A stretch of DNA of 64,000 bases from Chondrus crispus. Lineage: Eukaryota > Rhodophyta > Florideophyceae > Gigartinales > Gigartinaceae. The stretch lies in assembly GCF_000350225.1 (NCBI RefSeq), contig NW_005179059.1, positions 133,592 through 197,591 of the forward strand. The letters run 5' to 3'. A program made the position numbers and the translations under genes. Below are positions 10,676-19,973 of the stretch, piece after piece. The notes below the pieces were generated by a model that had not been told where the DNA came from, ran no database searches, and saw only the letters and a list, made by a program, of their open reading frames with translations. Positions within the stretch are counted from its first letter, which is position 1. Every line of letters begins with the position of its first letter.

Positions 10676-11590
10676 ATTGTGGCGATATTTCTTTAGTAAC
10701 TGAACAAGATGCTTTGACTTTCGTAGGTGCAGGTTTAAACGCATCTTCGAAATGACAGGACCAGCTTGTCCCAAACTTCTCAACTTCTGACGCACCTTCG
10801 ACCATGCAGTTTTTGCCCGGAAGTATCCTTCACGTCCACGTAAGAGATGTGCCCCATTAATGCACGCGGCTGGAAGGCAGTCAAAATCTAGACTGCCAGC
10901 CACCAGGGAGTCGTTTTGCCGAAGGTGGTACGGTCGTAATTGAGGACTTGAAGTCCTGCTCCCCGGACCGCCCATAAGGACAGCCACACCCGGATATCTT
11001 CGGCATAATGCTCTGATAAACTCCCCAATAACAGTACTCTGCATCTTCTGTGTTCCACTTTTGGGCTTTCTCGCATTTGGTAGCACTATAGCAGCCCTTG
11101 GAAAGGAATCCTTCTGTGGTGCAATAGCTTTAGCTGAGAACGACGTAGCTCTAGTCACGTCTTGGCGGATAGAAAAAGATGTAACAGAGATCCTAAAGTA
11201 ACTTTCGGCACCTCCGTGTATGTTTGAACTCGCATACCACACTCCTTTTTCTAGCGTCTTTGTGCCATGTCTGTAATCGTTCCCAAAAAGTATAGCATCG
11301 ATATTACAAGAATTTCTATCTCCATATTCATGTGACCCATTGTCTTTCTTCGTCTTTGTCGCAGAGCGCCCACTGCAAACTTCTTTTCCTAGCCCCGACC
11401 CATCGACCACCTCGTCCTCCATTACCAATTCTACCGACGCCCTTCGTTTCCGGCTACCCATGTCATTGCGCACCTGAACATGCTTCTGCGACCCTGGGTC
11501 CTTGGCTGGTATCGAGACATCGCGGGCTCTTTTCGAACTTCCGTATGAGCCCGCACCAGCCTCACCTGGGCGGGGAAGGGTGCGCATCAT
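10601..11590 (-). CDS. body A minus-strand ORF, unknown basic protein
   Basis: A 329-codon ORF starting at a double ATG. The N-terminal 80 residues are Lys/Arg/Ser-rich (MGSRKRRASVELVMEDE) and could hold a nuclear localisation signal. The centre (DFDCLPAACINGAHLL, about residues 235-250) has a conserved-looking Cys in a hydrophobic setting that loosely recalls a cysteine-peptidase nucleophile; this is only an impression. The C-terminal 23 residues are encoded by the flanking short-unit sequence, so the protein appears to run into the repeat and may be a truncated original. All four bodies keep this frame open. It overlaps the plus-strand beta-helix ORF antisense by 46 bp, so at least one start is mis-assigned. 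Confidence 0.45.
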   Translation of the reverse strand: MMRTLPRPGEAGAGSYGSSKRARDVSIPAKDPGSQKHVQVRNDMGSRKRRASVELVMEDEVVDGSGLGKEVCSGRSATKTKKDNGSHEYGDRNSCNIDAILFGNDYRHGTKTLEKGVWYASSNIHGGAESYFRISVTSFSIRQDVTRATSFSAKAIAPQKDSFPRAAIVLPNARKPKSGTQKMQSTVIGEFIRALCRRYPGVAVLMGGPGSRTSSPQLRPYHLRQNDSLVAGSLDFDCLPAACINGAHLLRGREGYFRAKTAWSKVRQKLRSLGQAGPVISKMRLNLHLRKSKHLVQLLKKYRHNPGLNHRMWDFGTDYGIWLKTYRFG

Positions 11591-12096
11591 GGTTGCTCGG
11601 AATGCCGGGGTACTTTACTCTGACCACGGGTCCAGAGGAAGTTCCTTTGTACGTGTGCCGTTATTCGCACCGTTTGATTGCCGCGGCCTCGTACCAGGAC
11701 TTGAGGCATCTCGGGAAATCGATGAAGGTGGATGAGGTGATAATTCCGCCGTTTTCAATCTTTGTGGGGAGGGGGGATGTGTTCCATGCTGGGAGCGCAT
11801 TCCAAGACTACAACGAGGATAGCGGCTTGCTCCGTCATCACATGTACTTCAAAGCGGGAGATCAAGAGCTTCCCGATGGAGTACATTTGGTGCCTACGTT
11901 TGAACCCGACTTCAAGAAGAGGCTTTACGAAAGCTCTGATGATGAGTATGAGGGAGCACATGAAGGGGAAGCTGGAGAAGTCCCGGGTACGGATGAGGAC
12001 GACGAAAAAGATGAATACTACGACGGAGGAGACAAGGATACGTCGGGAGACGGTGTTAACGCCTTGGAAACAATAGCTGCTGAGTTGAACGTGTGA
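11545..12096 (+). CDS. body A beta-helix (2-oxoglutarate oxygenase/cupin-like) ORF, probably C-terminal part
   Basis: 183 codons from the ATG at 11545; a shorter start is the ATG of MPGYFTLTTGPEE near 11605. The segment IIPPFSIFVGRGDVFHAG, then LLRHHMYF, has the pattern of the distal half of a double-stranded beta-helix: a turn giving GD-x-x-H, then an Arg/His strand. In Fe(II)/2-oxoglutarate oxygenases this half carries the second metal His and the Arg that binds 2-oxoglutarate. The first HxD half is not visible in the frame, so either an upstream exon is missing from my model or this is a fragment. The last 60 residues are strongly acidic (SSDDEYEG, DEDDEKDEYYDGG). Assignment is by pattern only. 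Confidence 0.5.
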   Translation: MSPHQPHLGGEGCASWLLGMPGYFTLTTGPEEVPLYVCRYSHRLIAAASYQDLRHLGKSMKVDEVIIPPFSIFVGRGDVFHAGSAFQDYNEDSGLLRHHMYFKAGDQELPDGVHLVPTFEPDFKKRLYESSDDEYEGAHEGEAGEVPGTDEDDEKDEYYDGGDKDTSGDGVNALETIAAELNV

Positions 12097-12290
12097 ATCT
12101 TTACTATTAGTTAGACATTGTAGCGACATCAACTTCAATAGAAGTTCTTGTAATTGCGTAAGGGAGAGACAAGAGCATGTACTTTAAGATAGTTGAGACG
12201 AAAGACACGATACAAGCATGTAGTTTTTGAAAAAACACTGAGCCGGTGGAGCCGGTGTGGACATGTAGAATCTCGGTAAGGAGATACGCG

Positions 12291-12747
12291 TGTCCACGTG
12301 TGAGTTCACGAAAGTAGGAAACATATAAAGAAAAAAGTACAAATGTCGCCCAAACTTCACAGAATGCGTATTGCAGCAGCATAGTATGCCTCTGGACAAG
12401 TTTGGAGGGATTTGGAGACTTTCGAATTTCATGACGGACGTCATGGCCAGAAACTCTCCGATCACAAGCTTGTGATCGCAGAAATGGTCACTCGCCAAAA
12501 ATGTCGCCACGTGTCACAGGTGAGGCCGCGGCCTCGGACGAACGTGGCCACGTGGCAAAGACCCCTGCCCAGGCGATTAATGTCGCTACAGGTGTCCACG
12601 TGTGAGTTCACGAAAGTATGAAGGATATAAAGAGAAAAGTACAAACGTCGCCCTTCACAGAATGCGTATTGCAGCAGCATTGTATGCCTCTGCACAAGTT
12701 TGAATGGATTTGGAGACTTTCGAATTTTGTGACAGACGTCATGGCCA
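12291..12747 (+). repeat. internal direct repeat in body A, with TATA-like boxes and palindromes
   Basis: About 157 bp at 12291-12449 recurs at 12593-12747 with roughly 10 percent divergence. Each copy starts tgtccacgtgtgagttcacg, has an atataaag TATA-like box, and ends gacgtcatggcca. Between them lie a perfect 20-bp palindrome CGATCACAAGCTTGTGATCG (12459-12478) and GAGGCCGCGGCCTC (12522-12535). The arrangement recurs in bodies B, C and D (20-bp palindromes at 17334-17353, 23264-23283 and 35686-35705). It may be a duplicated promoter region. No ORF here is supported. Confidence 0.75.
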
Positions 12748-12769
12748 CGGGTCCGGCACAGGTCCGGCA

Positions 12770-13600
12770 CAGGTTTTTATTGAGTATGTTACAAGTGGGC
12801 TCCGTGCGCGCTTCGCGCGTCGTGCGCGCGTCGAGCCAAGTCCGCGTCAAGACACAATCCGGACATCTCCGGACATCAGCGAGTCCGCCGCACAACTGCG
12901 CCATCTTTCCACGTGTCCATGTTGTCGCACCCCACTCGAAGCACAATCCGTCGCAGCTGCTGAAGAGCGGGCAGCAGGTAGCGTGGATCTCTCATGACGC
13001 CGCTCAATCGGGACGAGCTGTCCCCGCGTCGGGCCAGGGCCGTGCGCTTCGGCCGTGCGTCTTCTGAGCTGCAAGTAACATCTCAGCATCTCCGTGCGCA
13101 AACTCTTTCCGTTCGCGCAAACCGCTGCGAAAGTACCACGGCGCCCTGCGTTTCGTCGCTGTGCTTCCCGCCCGTGGCATGCGCGCATCCCCGCCGCCTG
13201 CCCCGCACGCCCGAAGCGTGCCCGTCGAAAGGTGCGCTGCTGTCCCCCGTTGCGCGCTCCCTAACCTCAACGGACCCTGCCTCTCGACTTCCCTCGCTGC
13301 AACGGCAGCGTGCAAGCAAGAGAGTGAGCGGCAGCGGCAGCAGCGACGAGATAGAGGGCACGGGTGCACTCCGCGGCCGGGCCTGCGGCCAGCCCGCGCC
13401 CCGCTCGTGCCCGTTCATGGCTATTTCCGCCACGTGTCCGCCTCGCTGCCTGGCTGCCTGGCTGCAGGCCGCGTCCCGCCCGTGGCCGCCAAAAATTGTC
13501 CATCCGAAATTTGCCCGTTTATTTTCCGAAAAGTGGCGAAATCCGCGAAAGTGCACAGACAGACAGACGCACACACACACACACACACACAAACATGAGT
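12770..13600 (+). other. GC-rich spacer and CA microsatellite upstream of the ParB-like gene (body A)
   Basis: GC-rich DNA between the internal direct repeat and the ParB-like promoter. An ATG-started 204-codon frame at 12994-13608 reads into the CA repeat as a Thr-His run and is compositionally odd, so I leave it out. The (CA)n tract is at 13570-13591, preceded by (CAGA)n. Corresponding spacers lie upstream of the other three ParB-like copies; in body D a 67-bp stretch is replaced. Confidence 0.6.
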
Positions 13601-13696
13601 ATTGGTAGTTGTGGACAAAATAGCAATCCTGTTGCCGACTGGGTTTACAGTTTACGGTTTTTGACGCATCAATTAATTGGTTGTTTGGGAAGTGAT

Positions 13697-13746
13697 GATT
13701 GGCTGCGGTGCGCCCCCGCGGTGGAAAGATCTTTTTTGCATATAAG
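13697..13746 (+). promoter_or_regulatory. promoter of the ParB-like gene, body A (inverted CCAAT and TATA)
   Basis: GATTGG at 13697-13702 and catataag at 13739-13746, about 100 bp before the ATG at 13844. Spacing suits RNA polymerase II with transcription starting about 30 bp after the TATA. The same pair is at 18570/18612 (B), 24505/24547 (C) and 36923/36965 (D). Confidence 0.65.
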
Positions 13747-13843
13747 AGCGTAGGGCAGTCAAGAAGAGACGTTGATCTGCCACCCAGCTTGCAAGACTAC
13801 TTCTCTGTTGTTTTGGTTTCGTTTCGATTGTGCAAACGCAGAG

Positions 13844-15100
13844 ATGACTCCTGTGATTGAAAGCGGCGTTTTGAGCAACGAGGGGATGTGTGAAGATGAG
13901 GGGATGCAATGGGAGAAGTTGAGGCAGGAGTATTCGGGGAAGTTGGGAGAAGTTTGCGTGTCAAACTACCGAAGGGTGAAGGTGATCATGGATGTGGCAA
14001 AGACCTCTGAACCGGAACAGACACTTCGACCTCTGGAGGTTGATCATGTGGCGCGTATGGTAGTAGAGTTGAAGAGGAATGGTTATATGGAAAACGTTGG
14101 TTTGATCTCCGTGGCCATGACGGAAAAGATGAGATGGACGATTACAGGGGAGACCCCGAAGGGAAAGGTTGGTTTCGATGGGGGAGGGGAATTAAAAGGG
14201 GGAGCTTATGTCGTTGATGGGCGCCATAGGTTGAGGGCGATCAGGGAATTGATGTTGAAGGACAACGAATGGATGAGGCGGATGCCGAGGATCAGTGTGA
14301 TGCTTTGGATGCCGTTGAAAGGGGATTTCCTTTCGGATATGGAGGTTCTAAGCATTGGAGGGTGTTGTAACTGTGGAAGCAGTACTGTGGGGACACCGAC
14401 GTTTCGTGATCATGTTCATGCGGCTGTTTGGATGGCGCGCGTTGTTCCGGTGACCATGCATGAAGAGGAAGGTTCCGGGAATGGAATAAGTGTCGGGGCT
14501 CTGGCCGTGGCATTGAAGAATGGCGGTGTTCTACGCAACTTTGGAATTGGGCATACACACCGATATGCGCGGGTGGCGATGAAATTGTTGAAGAGCGAGC
14601 GAATCTATGAGAGCTTCATGGATGCATCGCAGCGGTGTCCGAAGCTGTCCCTCGTGCATGTATCGAGTCATTTTTTGCTGCAGAACACAAGTGACGCAGA
14701 GTTTGAGCTTGGGTTACAAGGCATATGTGCTAGGGTACATGCTGGGGGTGGTGGTTCTCTCGGCAAGGTGCAGAAGGAGTTCTACGTGCTGTTTTCGGCA
14801 CTTGTGGAGGAATTGAACCTTGCTGCTTTTGCCCAAGAGATTTCGCTGGAATCTTTAATAGGGCAGAAGGTGAAAGTGATGCGGCACAAGACTGAGATTC
14901 GGCAGCTGGTAATAAATAACATGATGGGTTTCAAGGTTTCAGCTACACTGCGGTCGCAGAAGAAATCAAATAAACGGGCTACGGAAGCCATTCGAAAGGC
15001 TCTCGTGCAGACCGCAGGAGTTGAGTATTGCCGTGTTGGCATTACAGAAGACATTGCAAACGAAGGTGGTTGGGGAACGGAACTACACATAGAATATTAA
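13844..15100 (+). CDS. ParB/sulfiredoxin-fold protein, body A
   Basis: 418 residues from the ATG at 13844; the longer open frame begins at a TTG and is not used. Residues about 57-90 (LRPLEVDHVARMVVELKRNG) followed by GGAYVVDGRHRLRAIREL at about 118-135 match the two signature boxes of the ParB N-terminal/Srx fold, in which a DGxHR loop binds nucleotide. ParB proteins hydrolyse CTP and clamp DNA; other family members are nucleases or kinases, so the activity is not fixed by the motif. A Cys cluster (GGCCNCG) is near residue 175. The C-terminal half is not recognised and ends in a Lys/Arg-rich stretch. The last seven codons and the stop fall in the flanking repeat. No introns seen. Confidence 0.75.
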   Translation: MTPVIESGVLSNEGMCEDEGMQWEKLRQEYSGKLGEVCVSNYRRVKVIMDVAKTSEPEQTLRPLEVDHVARMVVELKRNGYMENVGLISVAMTEKMRWTITGETPKGKVGFDGGGELKGGAYVVDGRHRLRAIRELMLKDNEWMRRMPRISVMLWMPLKGDFLSDMEVLSIGGCCNCGSSTVGTPTFRDHVHAAVWMARVVPVTMHEEEGSGNGISVGALAVALKNGGVLRNFGIGHTHRYARVAMKLLKSERIYESFMDASQRCPKLSLVHVSSHFLLQNTSDAEFELGLQGICARVHAGGGGSLGKVQKEFYVLFSALVEELNLAAFAQEISLESLIGQKVKVMRHKTEIRQLVINNMMGFKVSATLRSQKKSNKRATEAIRKALVQTAGVEYCRVGITEDIANEGGWGTELHIEY

Positions 15101-15550
15101 ATTTCGACGCCTTATTGCGTAGTTCGTACGTGCCCATTGGGACGCAGTGGGTCTAATATGAGGCCGTGCCACTAAATCTGCCTGCTGTAATATGGCCCCC
15201 AGCACGATACGTTTTCGGCATCTGACAAGCTTACCAGACGCCGGACACGGTACGTGATAAAATAGGAAGTGAAAAATATTGCCTGTGCGCCTATAATCGC
15301 ACAGAGCAAAAATTACATTTTGCGCACTGACATTTTATTTTCTGTGCGCCTCCGTCGGCAAAATTTGGGCCGGAAATGGGCTACAGAAATGTCGCGAATC
15401 CAGCGCGCATGAGGTTACCGCCGTGTAAATCGGCCTAAAACGTACCGTCCCACGGGAGAATTGGCTCCGTCAAAATCACCCAAATCGATACGTTTTGAGC
15501 CATATTCCGTAGTCAGTACCGAAGTCCCACATACGACGATTTAGGCCCGG
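15076..15550 (+). repeat. single partial short unit between bodies A and B
   Basis: The array repeat from the end of body A to the start of body B, without the hairpin segment that body B replaces. It lacks any extra short unit, so A and B are one long-unit period (4875 bp) apart. Confidence 0.85.
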
Positions 15551-16465
15551 ATTGTGGCGATATTCCTTTAGTAACTGAAGAAGATGCTTTGACTTTCGGA
15601 GGTGCAGGTTTAAACGCATCTTGGAAATGACAGGACCAGCTTGTCCCAAACTTCTCAACTTCTGACGCACCTTCGACCATGCAGTTTTTGCCCGGAAGTA
15701 TCCTTCACGTCCACGTAAGAGATGTGCCCCATTAATGCACGCGGCTGGAAGGCAGTCAAAATCTAGACTGCCAGTCACCAGGGAGTCGTTTTGCCGAAGG
15801 TGGTACGGTCGTAATTGAGGACTTGAAGTCCTGCTCCCCGGACCGCCCATAAGGACAGCCACACCCGGATATCTTCGGCAAAATGCTCTGATAGACTCCC
15901 CAATAACAGTACTCTGCATCTTCTGTGTTCCACTTTTGGGCTTTCTCGCATTTGGTAGCACTATAGCAGCCCTTGGAAAGGATTTCTTCTGTGGTGCAAT
16001 AGCTTTAGCTGAGAACGACGTAGCTCTAGTCACGTCTTGGCGGATAGAAAAAGATGTAACAGAGATCCTAAAGTAACTTTCGGCACCTCCGTGTATGTTT
16101 GAACTCGCATACCACACTCCTTTTTCTAGCGTCTTTGTGCCATGTCTGTAATCGTTCCCAAAAAGTATAGCATCGATATTACAAGAATTTCTATCTCCAT
16201 ATTCATGTGACCCATTGTCTTTCTTCGTCTTTGTCGCAGAGCGCCCACTGCAAACTTCTTTTCCTAGCCCCGACCCATCGACCACCTCGTCCTCCATTAC
16301 CAATTCTACCGACGCCCTTCGTTTCCGGCTACCCATGTCATTGCGCACCTGAACATGCTTCTGCGACCCTGGGTCCTTGGCTGGTATCGAGACATCGCGG
16401 GCTCTTTTCGAACTTCCGTATGAGCCCGCACCAGCCTCACCTGGGCGGGGAAGGGTGCGCATCAT
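15476..16465 (-). CDS. body B minus-strand ORF, unknown basic protein
   Basis: Same 329-codon ORF as in body A, with a double ATG start. It differs from A at scattered residues (for example Lys for Asp after APQK, Ser for Phe before IRA, Leu for Val before QLLKEY). The stop is again inside the repeat on the left. Confidence 0.45.
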   Translation of the reverse strand: MMRTLPRPGEAGAGSYGSSKRARDVSIPAKDPGSQKHVQVRNDMGSRKRRASVELVMEDEVVDGSGLGKEVCSGRSATKTKKDNGSHEYGDRNSCNIDAILFGNDYRHGTKTLEKGVWYASSNIHGGAESYFRISVTSFSIRQDVTRATSFSAKAIAPQKKSFPRAAIVLPNARKPKSGTQKMQSTVIGESIRAFCRRYPGVAVLMGGPGSRTSSPQLRPYHLRQNDSLVTGSLDFDCLPAACINGAHLLRGREGYFRAKTAWSKVRQKLRSLGQAGPVISKMRLNLHLRKSKHLLQLLKEYRHNPGLNRRMWDFGTDYGIWLKTYRFG

Positions 16466-16971
16466 GGTTGCCCGGAATGCCGGGGTACTTTACTCTGACT
16501 ACGGGTCCAGAGGAAGTTCCTTTGTACGTGTGCCGTTATTCGCACCGTTTGATTGCCGCGGCCTCGTACCAGGACTTGAGGCATCTCGGGAAATCGATGA
16601 AGGTGGATGAGGTGATAATTCCGCCGTTTTCAATCTTTGTGGGGAGGGGGGATGTGTTCCATGCTGGGAGCGCATTCCAAGACTACAACGAGGATAGCGG
16701 CTTGCTCCGTCATCACATGTACTTCAAAGCGGGAGATCAAGAGCTTCCCGATGGAGTACATTTGGTGCCTACGTTTGAACCCGACTTCAAGGAGAGGCTT
16801 TACGAAGGCTCTGATGATAAGTATGAGGGAGCACATGAAGGGGAAGCTGGAGAAGTCCCGGGTACAGATGAGGACGACGAAAAAGATGAATACTACGACG
16901 GAGGAGACAAGGATACGTCGGGAGACGGTGTTAACGCCTTGGAAACAATAGCTGCTGAGTTGAACGTGTGA
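16420..16971 (+). CDS. body B beta-helix-like ORF
   Basis: 183 codons from the equivalent ATG. The GDVFHAG and LLRHHMYF segments are intact. Compared with A it has Pro for Leu after ASWL, and Glu, Gly and Lys changes in the acidic tail. Two of the differences are silent in this frame. It overlaps the minus-strand ORF by 46 bp, as in A. Confidence 0.5.
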   Translation: MSPHQPHLGGEGCASWLPGMPGYFTLTTGPEEVPLYVCRYSHRLIAAASYQDLRHLGKSMKVDEVIIPPFSIFVGRGDVFHAGSAFQDYNEDSGLLRHHMYFKAGDQELPDGVHLVPTFEPDFKERLYEGSDDKYEGAHEGEAGEVPGTDEDDEKDEYYDGGDKDTSGDGVNALETIAAELNV

Positions 16972-18569
16972 ATCTTTACTATTAGTTAGACATTGTAGCG
17001 ACATCAACTTCAATAGAAGTTCTTGTAATTGCGTAAGGGAGAGACAAGAGCATGTACTTTAAGATAGTTGAGACGAAAGACACGATACAAGCATGTAGTT
17101 TTTGAAAAAACACTGAGCCGGTGGAGCCGGTGTGGACATGTAGAATCTCGGTAAGGAGATACGCGTGTCCACGTGTGAGTTCACGAAAGTAGGAAACATA
17201 TAAAGAAAAAAGTACAAATGTCGCCCAAACTTCACAGAATGCGTATTGCAGCAGCATAGTATGCCTCTGGAAAAGTTTGGAGGGATTTGGAGACTTTCGA
17301 ATTTCATGACGGACGTCATGGCCAGAAACTCTCCGATCACAAGCTTGTGATCGCAGAAATGGTCACTCGCCAAAAATGTCGCCACGTGTCACAGGTGAGG
17401 CCGCGGCCTCGGACGAACGTGGCCACGTGGCAAAGACCCCTGCCCAGGCGATTAATGTCGCTACAGGTGTCCACGTGTGAGTTCACGAAAGTAGGAAGGA
17501 TATAAAGAGAAAAGTACAAACGTCGCCCTTCACAGAATGCGTATTGCAGCAGCATTGTATGCCTCTGCACAAGTTTGAATGGATTTGGAGACTTTCGAAT
17601 TTTGTGACAGACGTCATGGCCACGGGTCCGGCACAGGTCCGGCACAGGTTTTTATTGAGTATGTTACAAGTGGGCTCCGTGCGCGCTTCGCGCGTCGTGC
17701 GCGCGTCGAGCCAAGTCCGCGTCAAGACACAATCCGGACATCTCCGGACATCAGCGAGTCCGCCGCACAACTGCGCCATCTTTCCACGTGTCCATGTTGT
17801 CGCACCCCACTCGAAGCACAATCCGTCGCAGCTGCTGAAGAGCGGGCAGCAGGTAGCGTGGATCTCTCATGACGCCGCTCAATCGCGACGAGCTGTCCCC
17901 GCGTCGGGCCAGGGCCGTGCGCTTCGGCCGTGCGTCTTCTGAGCTGCAAGTAACATCTCAGCATCTCCGTGCGCAAACTCTTTCCGTTCGCGCAAACCGC
18001 TGCGAAAGTACCACGGCGCCCTGCGTTTCGTCGCTGTGCTTCCCGCCCGTGGCATGCGCGCATCCCCGCCGCCTGCCCCGCACGCCCGAAGCGTGCCCGT
18101 CGAAAGGTGCGCTGCTGTCCCCCGTTGCGCGCTCCCTAACCTCAACGGACCCTGCCTCTCGACTTCCCTCGCTGCACCGGCAGCGTGCAAGCAAGAGAGT
18201 GAGCGGCGGCGGCAGCAGCGACGAGATAGAGGGCACGGGTGCACTCTGCGGCCGGGCCTGCGGCCAGCCCGCGCCCCGCTCGTGCCCGTTCATGGCTATT
18301 TCCGCCACGTGTCCGCCTCGCCGCCTGGCTGCCTGGCTGCAGGCCGCGTCCCGCCCGTGGCCGCCAAAAATTGTCCATCCGAAATTTGCCCGTTTATTTT
18401 CCGAAAAGTGGCGAAATCCGCGAAAGTGCACAGACAGACAGACGCACACACACACACACACACAAACATGAGTATTGGTAGTTGTGGACAAAATAGCAAT
18501 CCTGTTGCCGACTGGGTTTACAGTTTACAGTTTTTGACGCATCAATTAATTGGTTGTTTGGAAAGTGAT

Positions 18570-18619
18570 GATTGGCTGCGGTGCGCCCCCGCGGTGGAAA
18601 GATTTTTTTTGCATATAAG
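18570..18619 (+). promoter_or_regulatory. promoter of the ParB-like gene, body B
   Basis: GATTGG at 18570-18575 and catataag at 18612-18619, preceding the ATG at 18717. Confidence 0.6.
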
Positions 18620-18716
18620 AGCGTAGGGCAGTCAAGAAGAGACGTTGATCTGCCACCCAGCTTGCAAGACTACTTCTCTGTTGTTTTGGTTTCGTTTCGA
18701 TTGTGCAAACGCAGAG

Positions 18717-19973
18717 ATGACTCCTGTGATTGAAAGCGGCGTTTTGAGCAACGAGGGGATGTGTGAAGATGAGGGGATGCAATGGGAGAAGTTGAGGCAG
18801 GAGTATTCGGGGAAGTTGGGAGAAGTTTGCGTGTCAAACTACCGAAGGGTGAAGGTGATCATGGATGTGGCAAAGACCTCTGAACCGGAACAGACACTTC
18901 GACCTCTGGAGGTTGATCATGTGGCGCGTATGGTAGTAGAGTTGAAGAGGAATGGTTATATGGAAAACGTTGGTTTGATCTCCGTGGCCATGACGGAAAA
19001 GATGAGATGGACGATTACAGGGGAGACCCCGAAGGGAAAGGTTGGTTTCGATGGGGGAGGGGAATTAAAAGGGGGAGCTTATGTCGTTGATGGGCGCCAT
19101 AGGTTGAGGGCGATCAGGGAATTGATGTTGAAGGACAACGAATGGATGAGGCGGATGCCGAGGATCAGTGTGATGCTTTGGATGCCGTTGAAAGGGGATT
19201 TCCTTTCGGATATGGAGGTTCTAAGCATTGGAGGGTGTTGTAACTGTGGAAGCAGTACTGTGGGGACACCGACGTTTCGTGATCATGTTCATGCGGCTGT
19301 TTGGATGGCGCGCGTTGTTCCGGTGACCATGCATGAAGAGGAAGGTTCCGGGAATGGAATAAGTGTCGGGGCTCTGGCCGTGGCATTGAAGAATGGCGGT
19401 GTTCTACGCAACTTTGGAATTGGGCATACACACCGATATGCGCGGGTGGCGATGAAATTGTTGAAGAGCGAGCGAATCTATGAGAGCTTCATGGATGCAT
19501 CGCAGCGGTGTCCGAAGCTGTCCCTCGTGCATGTATCGAGTCATTTTTTGCTGCAGAACACAAGTGACGCAGAGTTTGAGCTTGGGTTACACGGCATATG
19601 TGCTAGGGTACATGCTGGGGGTGGTGGTTCTCTCGGCAAGGTGCAGAAGGAGTTCTACGTGCTGTTTTCGGCACTTGTGGAGGAATTGAACCTTGCTGCT
19701 TTTGCCAAAGGGATTTCGCTGGAATCTTTAATAGGGCAGAAGGTGAAAGTGATGCGGCACAAGACTGAGATTCGGCAGCTGGTAATAAATAACATGATGG
19801 GTTTCAAGGTTTCAGCTACACCGCGGTCGCAGAAGAAATCAAATAAACGGGCTACGGAAGCCATTCGAAAGGCTCTCGTGCAGACCGCGGGAGTTGAGTA
19901 TTGCCGTGTTGGCATTACGGAAGACATTGCAAACGAAGGTTGTTGGGGAACGGAACTACACATAGAATATTAA
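18717..19973 (+). CDS. ParB/sulfiredoxin-fold protein, body B
   Basis: 418 residues, full length, DGRHR box intact. By eye it differs from A by five replacements (including Gln to His before GICARVHAG, Gln-Glu to Lys-Gly after AAFA, Gly to Cys near the C-terminus) and two silent changes. The stop again lies in the flanking repeat. Confidence 0.75.
   Translation: MTPVIESGVLSNEGMCEDEGMQWEKLRQEYSGKLGEVCVSNYRRVKVIMDVAKTSEPEQTLRPLEVDHVARMVVELKRNGYMENVGLISVAMTEKMRWTITGETPKGKVGFDGGGELKGGAYVVDGRHRLRAIRELMLKDNEWMRRMPRISVMLWMPLKGDFLSDMEVLSIGGCCNCGSSTVGTPTFRDHVHAAVWMARVVPVTMHEEEGSGNGISVGALAVALKNGGVLRNFGIGHTHRYARVAMKLLKSERIYESFMDASQRCPKLSLVHVSSHFLLQNTSDAEFELGLHGICARVHAGGGGSLGKVQKEFYVLFSALVEELNLAAFAKGISLESLIGQKVKVMRHKTEIRQLVINNMMGFKVSATPRSQKKSNKRATEAIRKALVQTAGVEYCRVGITEDIANEGCWGTELHIEY

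Noticed and set aside
12994-13608. ATG-started 204-codon ORF in the GC-rich spacer of body A, with similar lengths in B-D
   Set aside because: It reads through simple repeats (Thr-His run from CA repeats), has biased composition, and in body D its 3' part is replaced without frame conservation.
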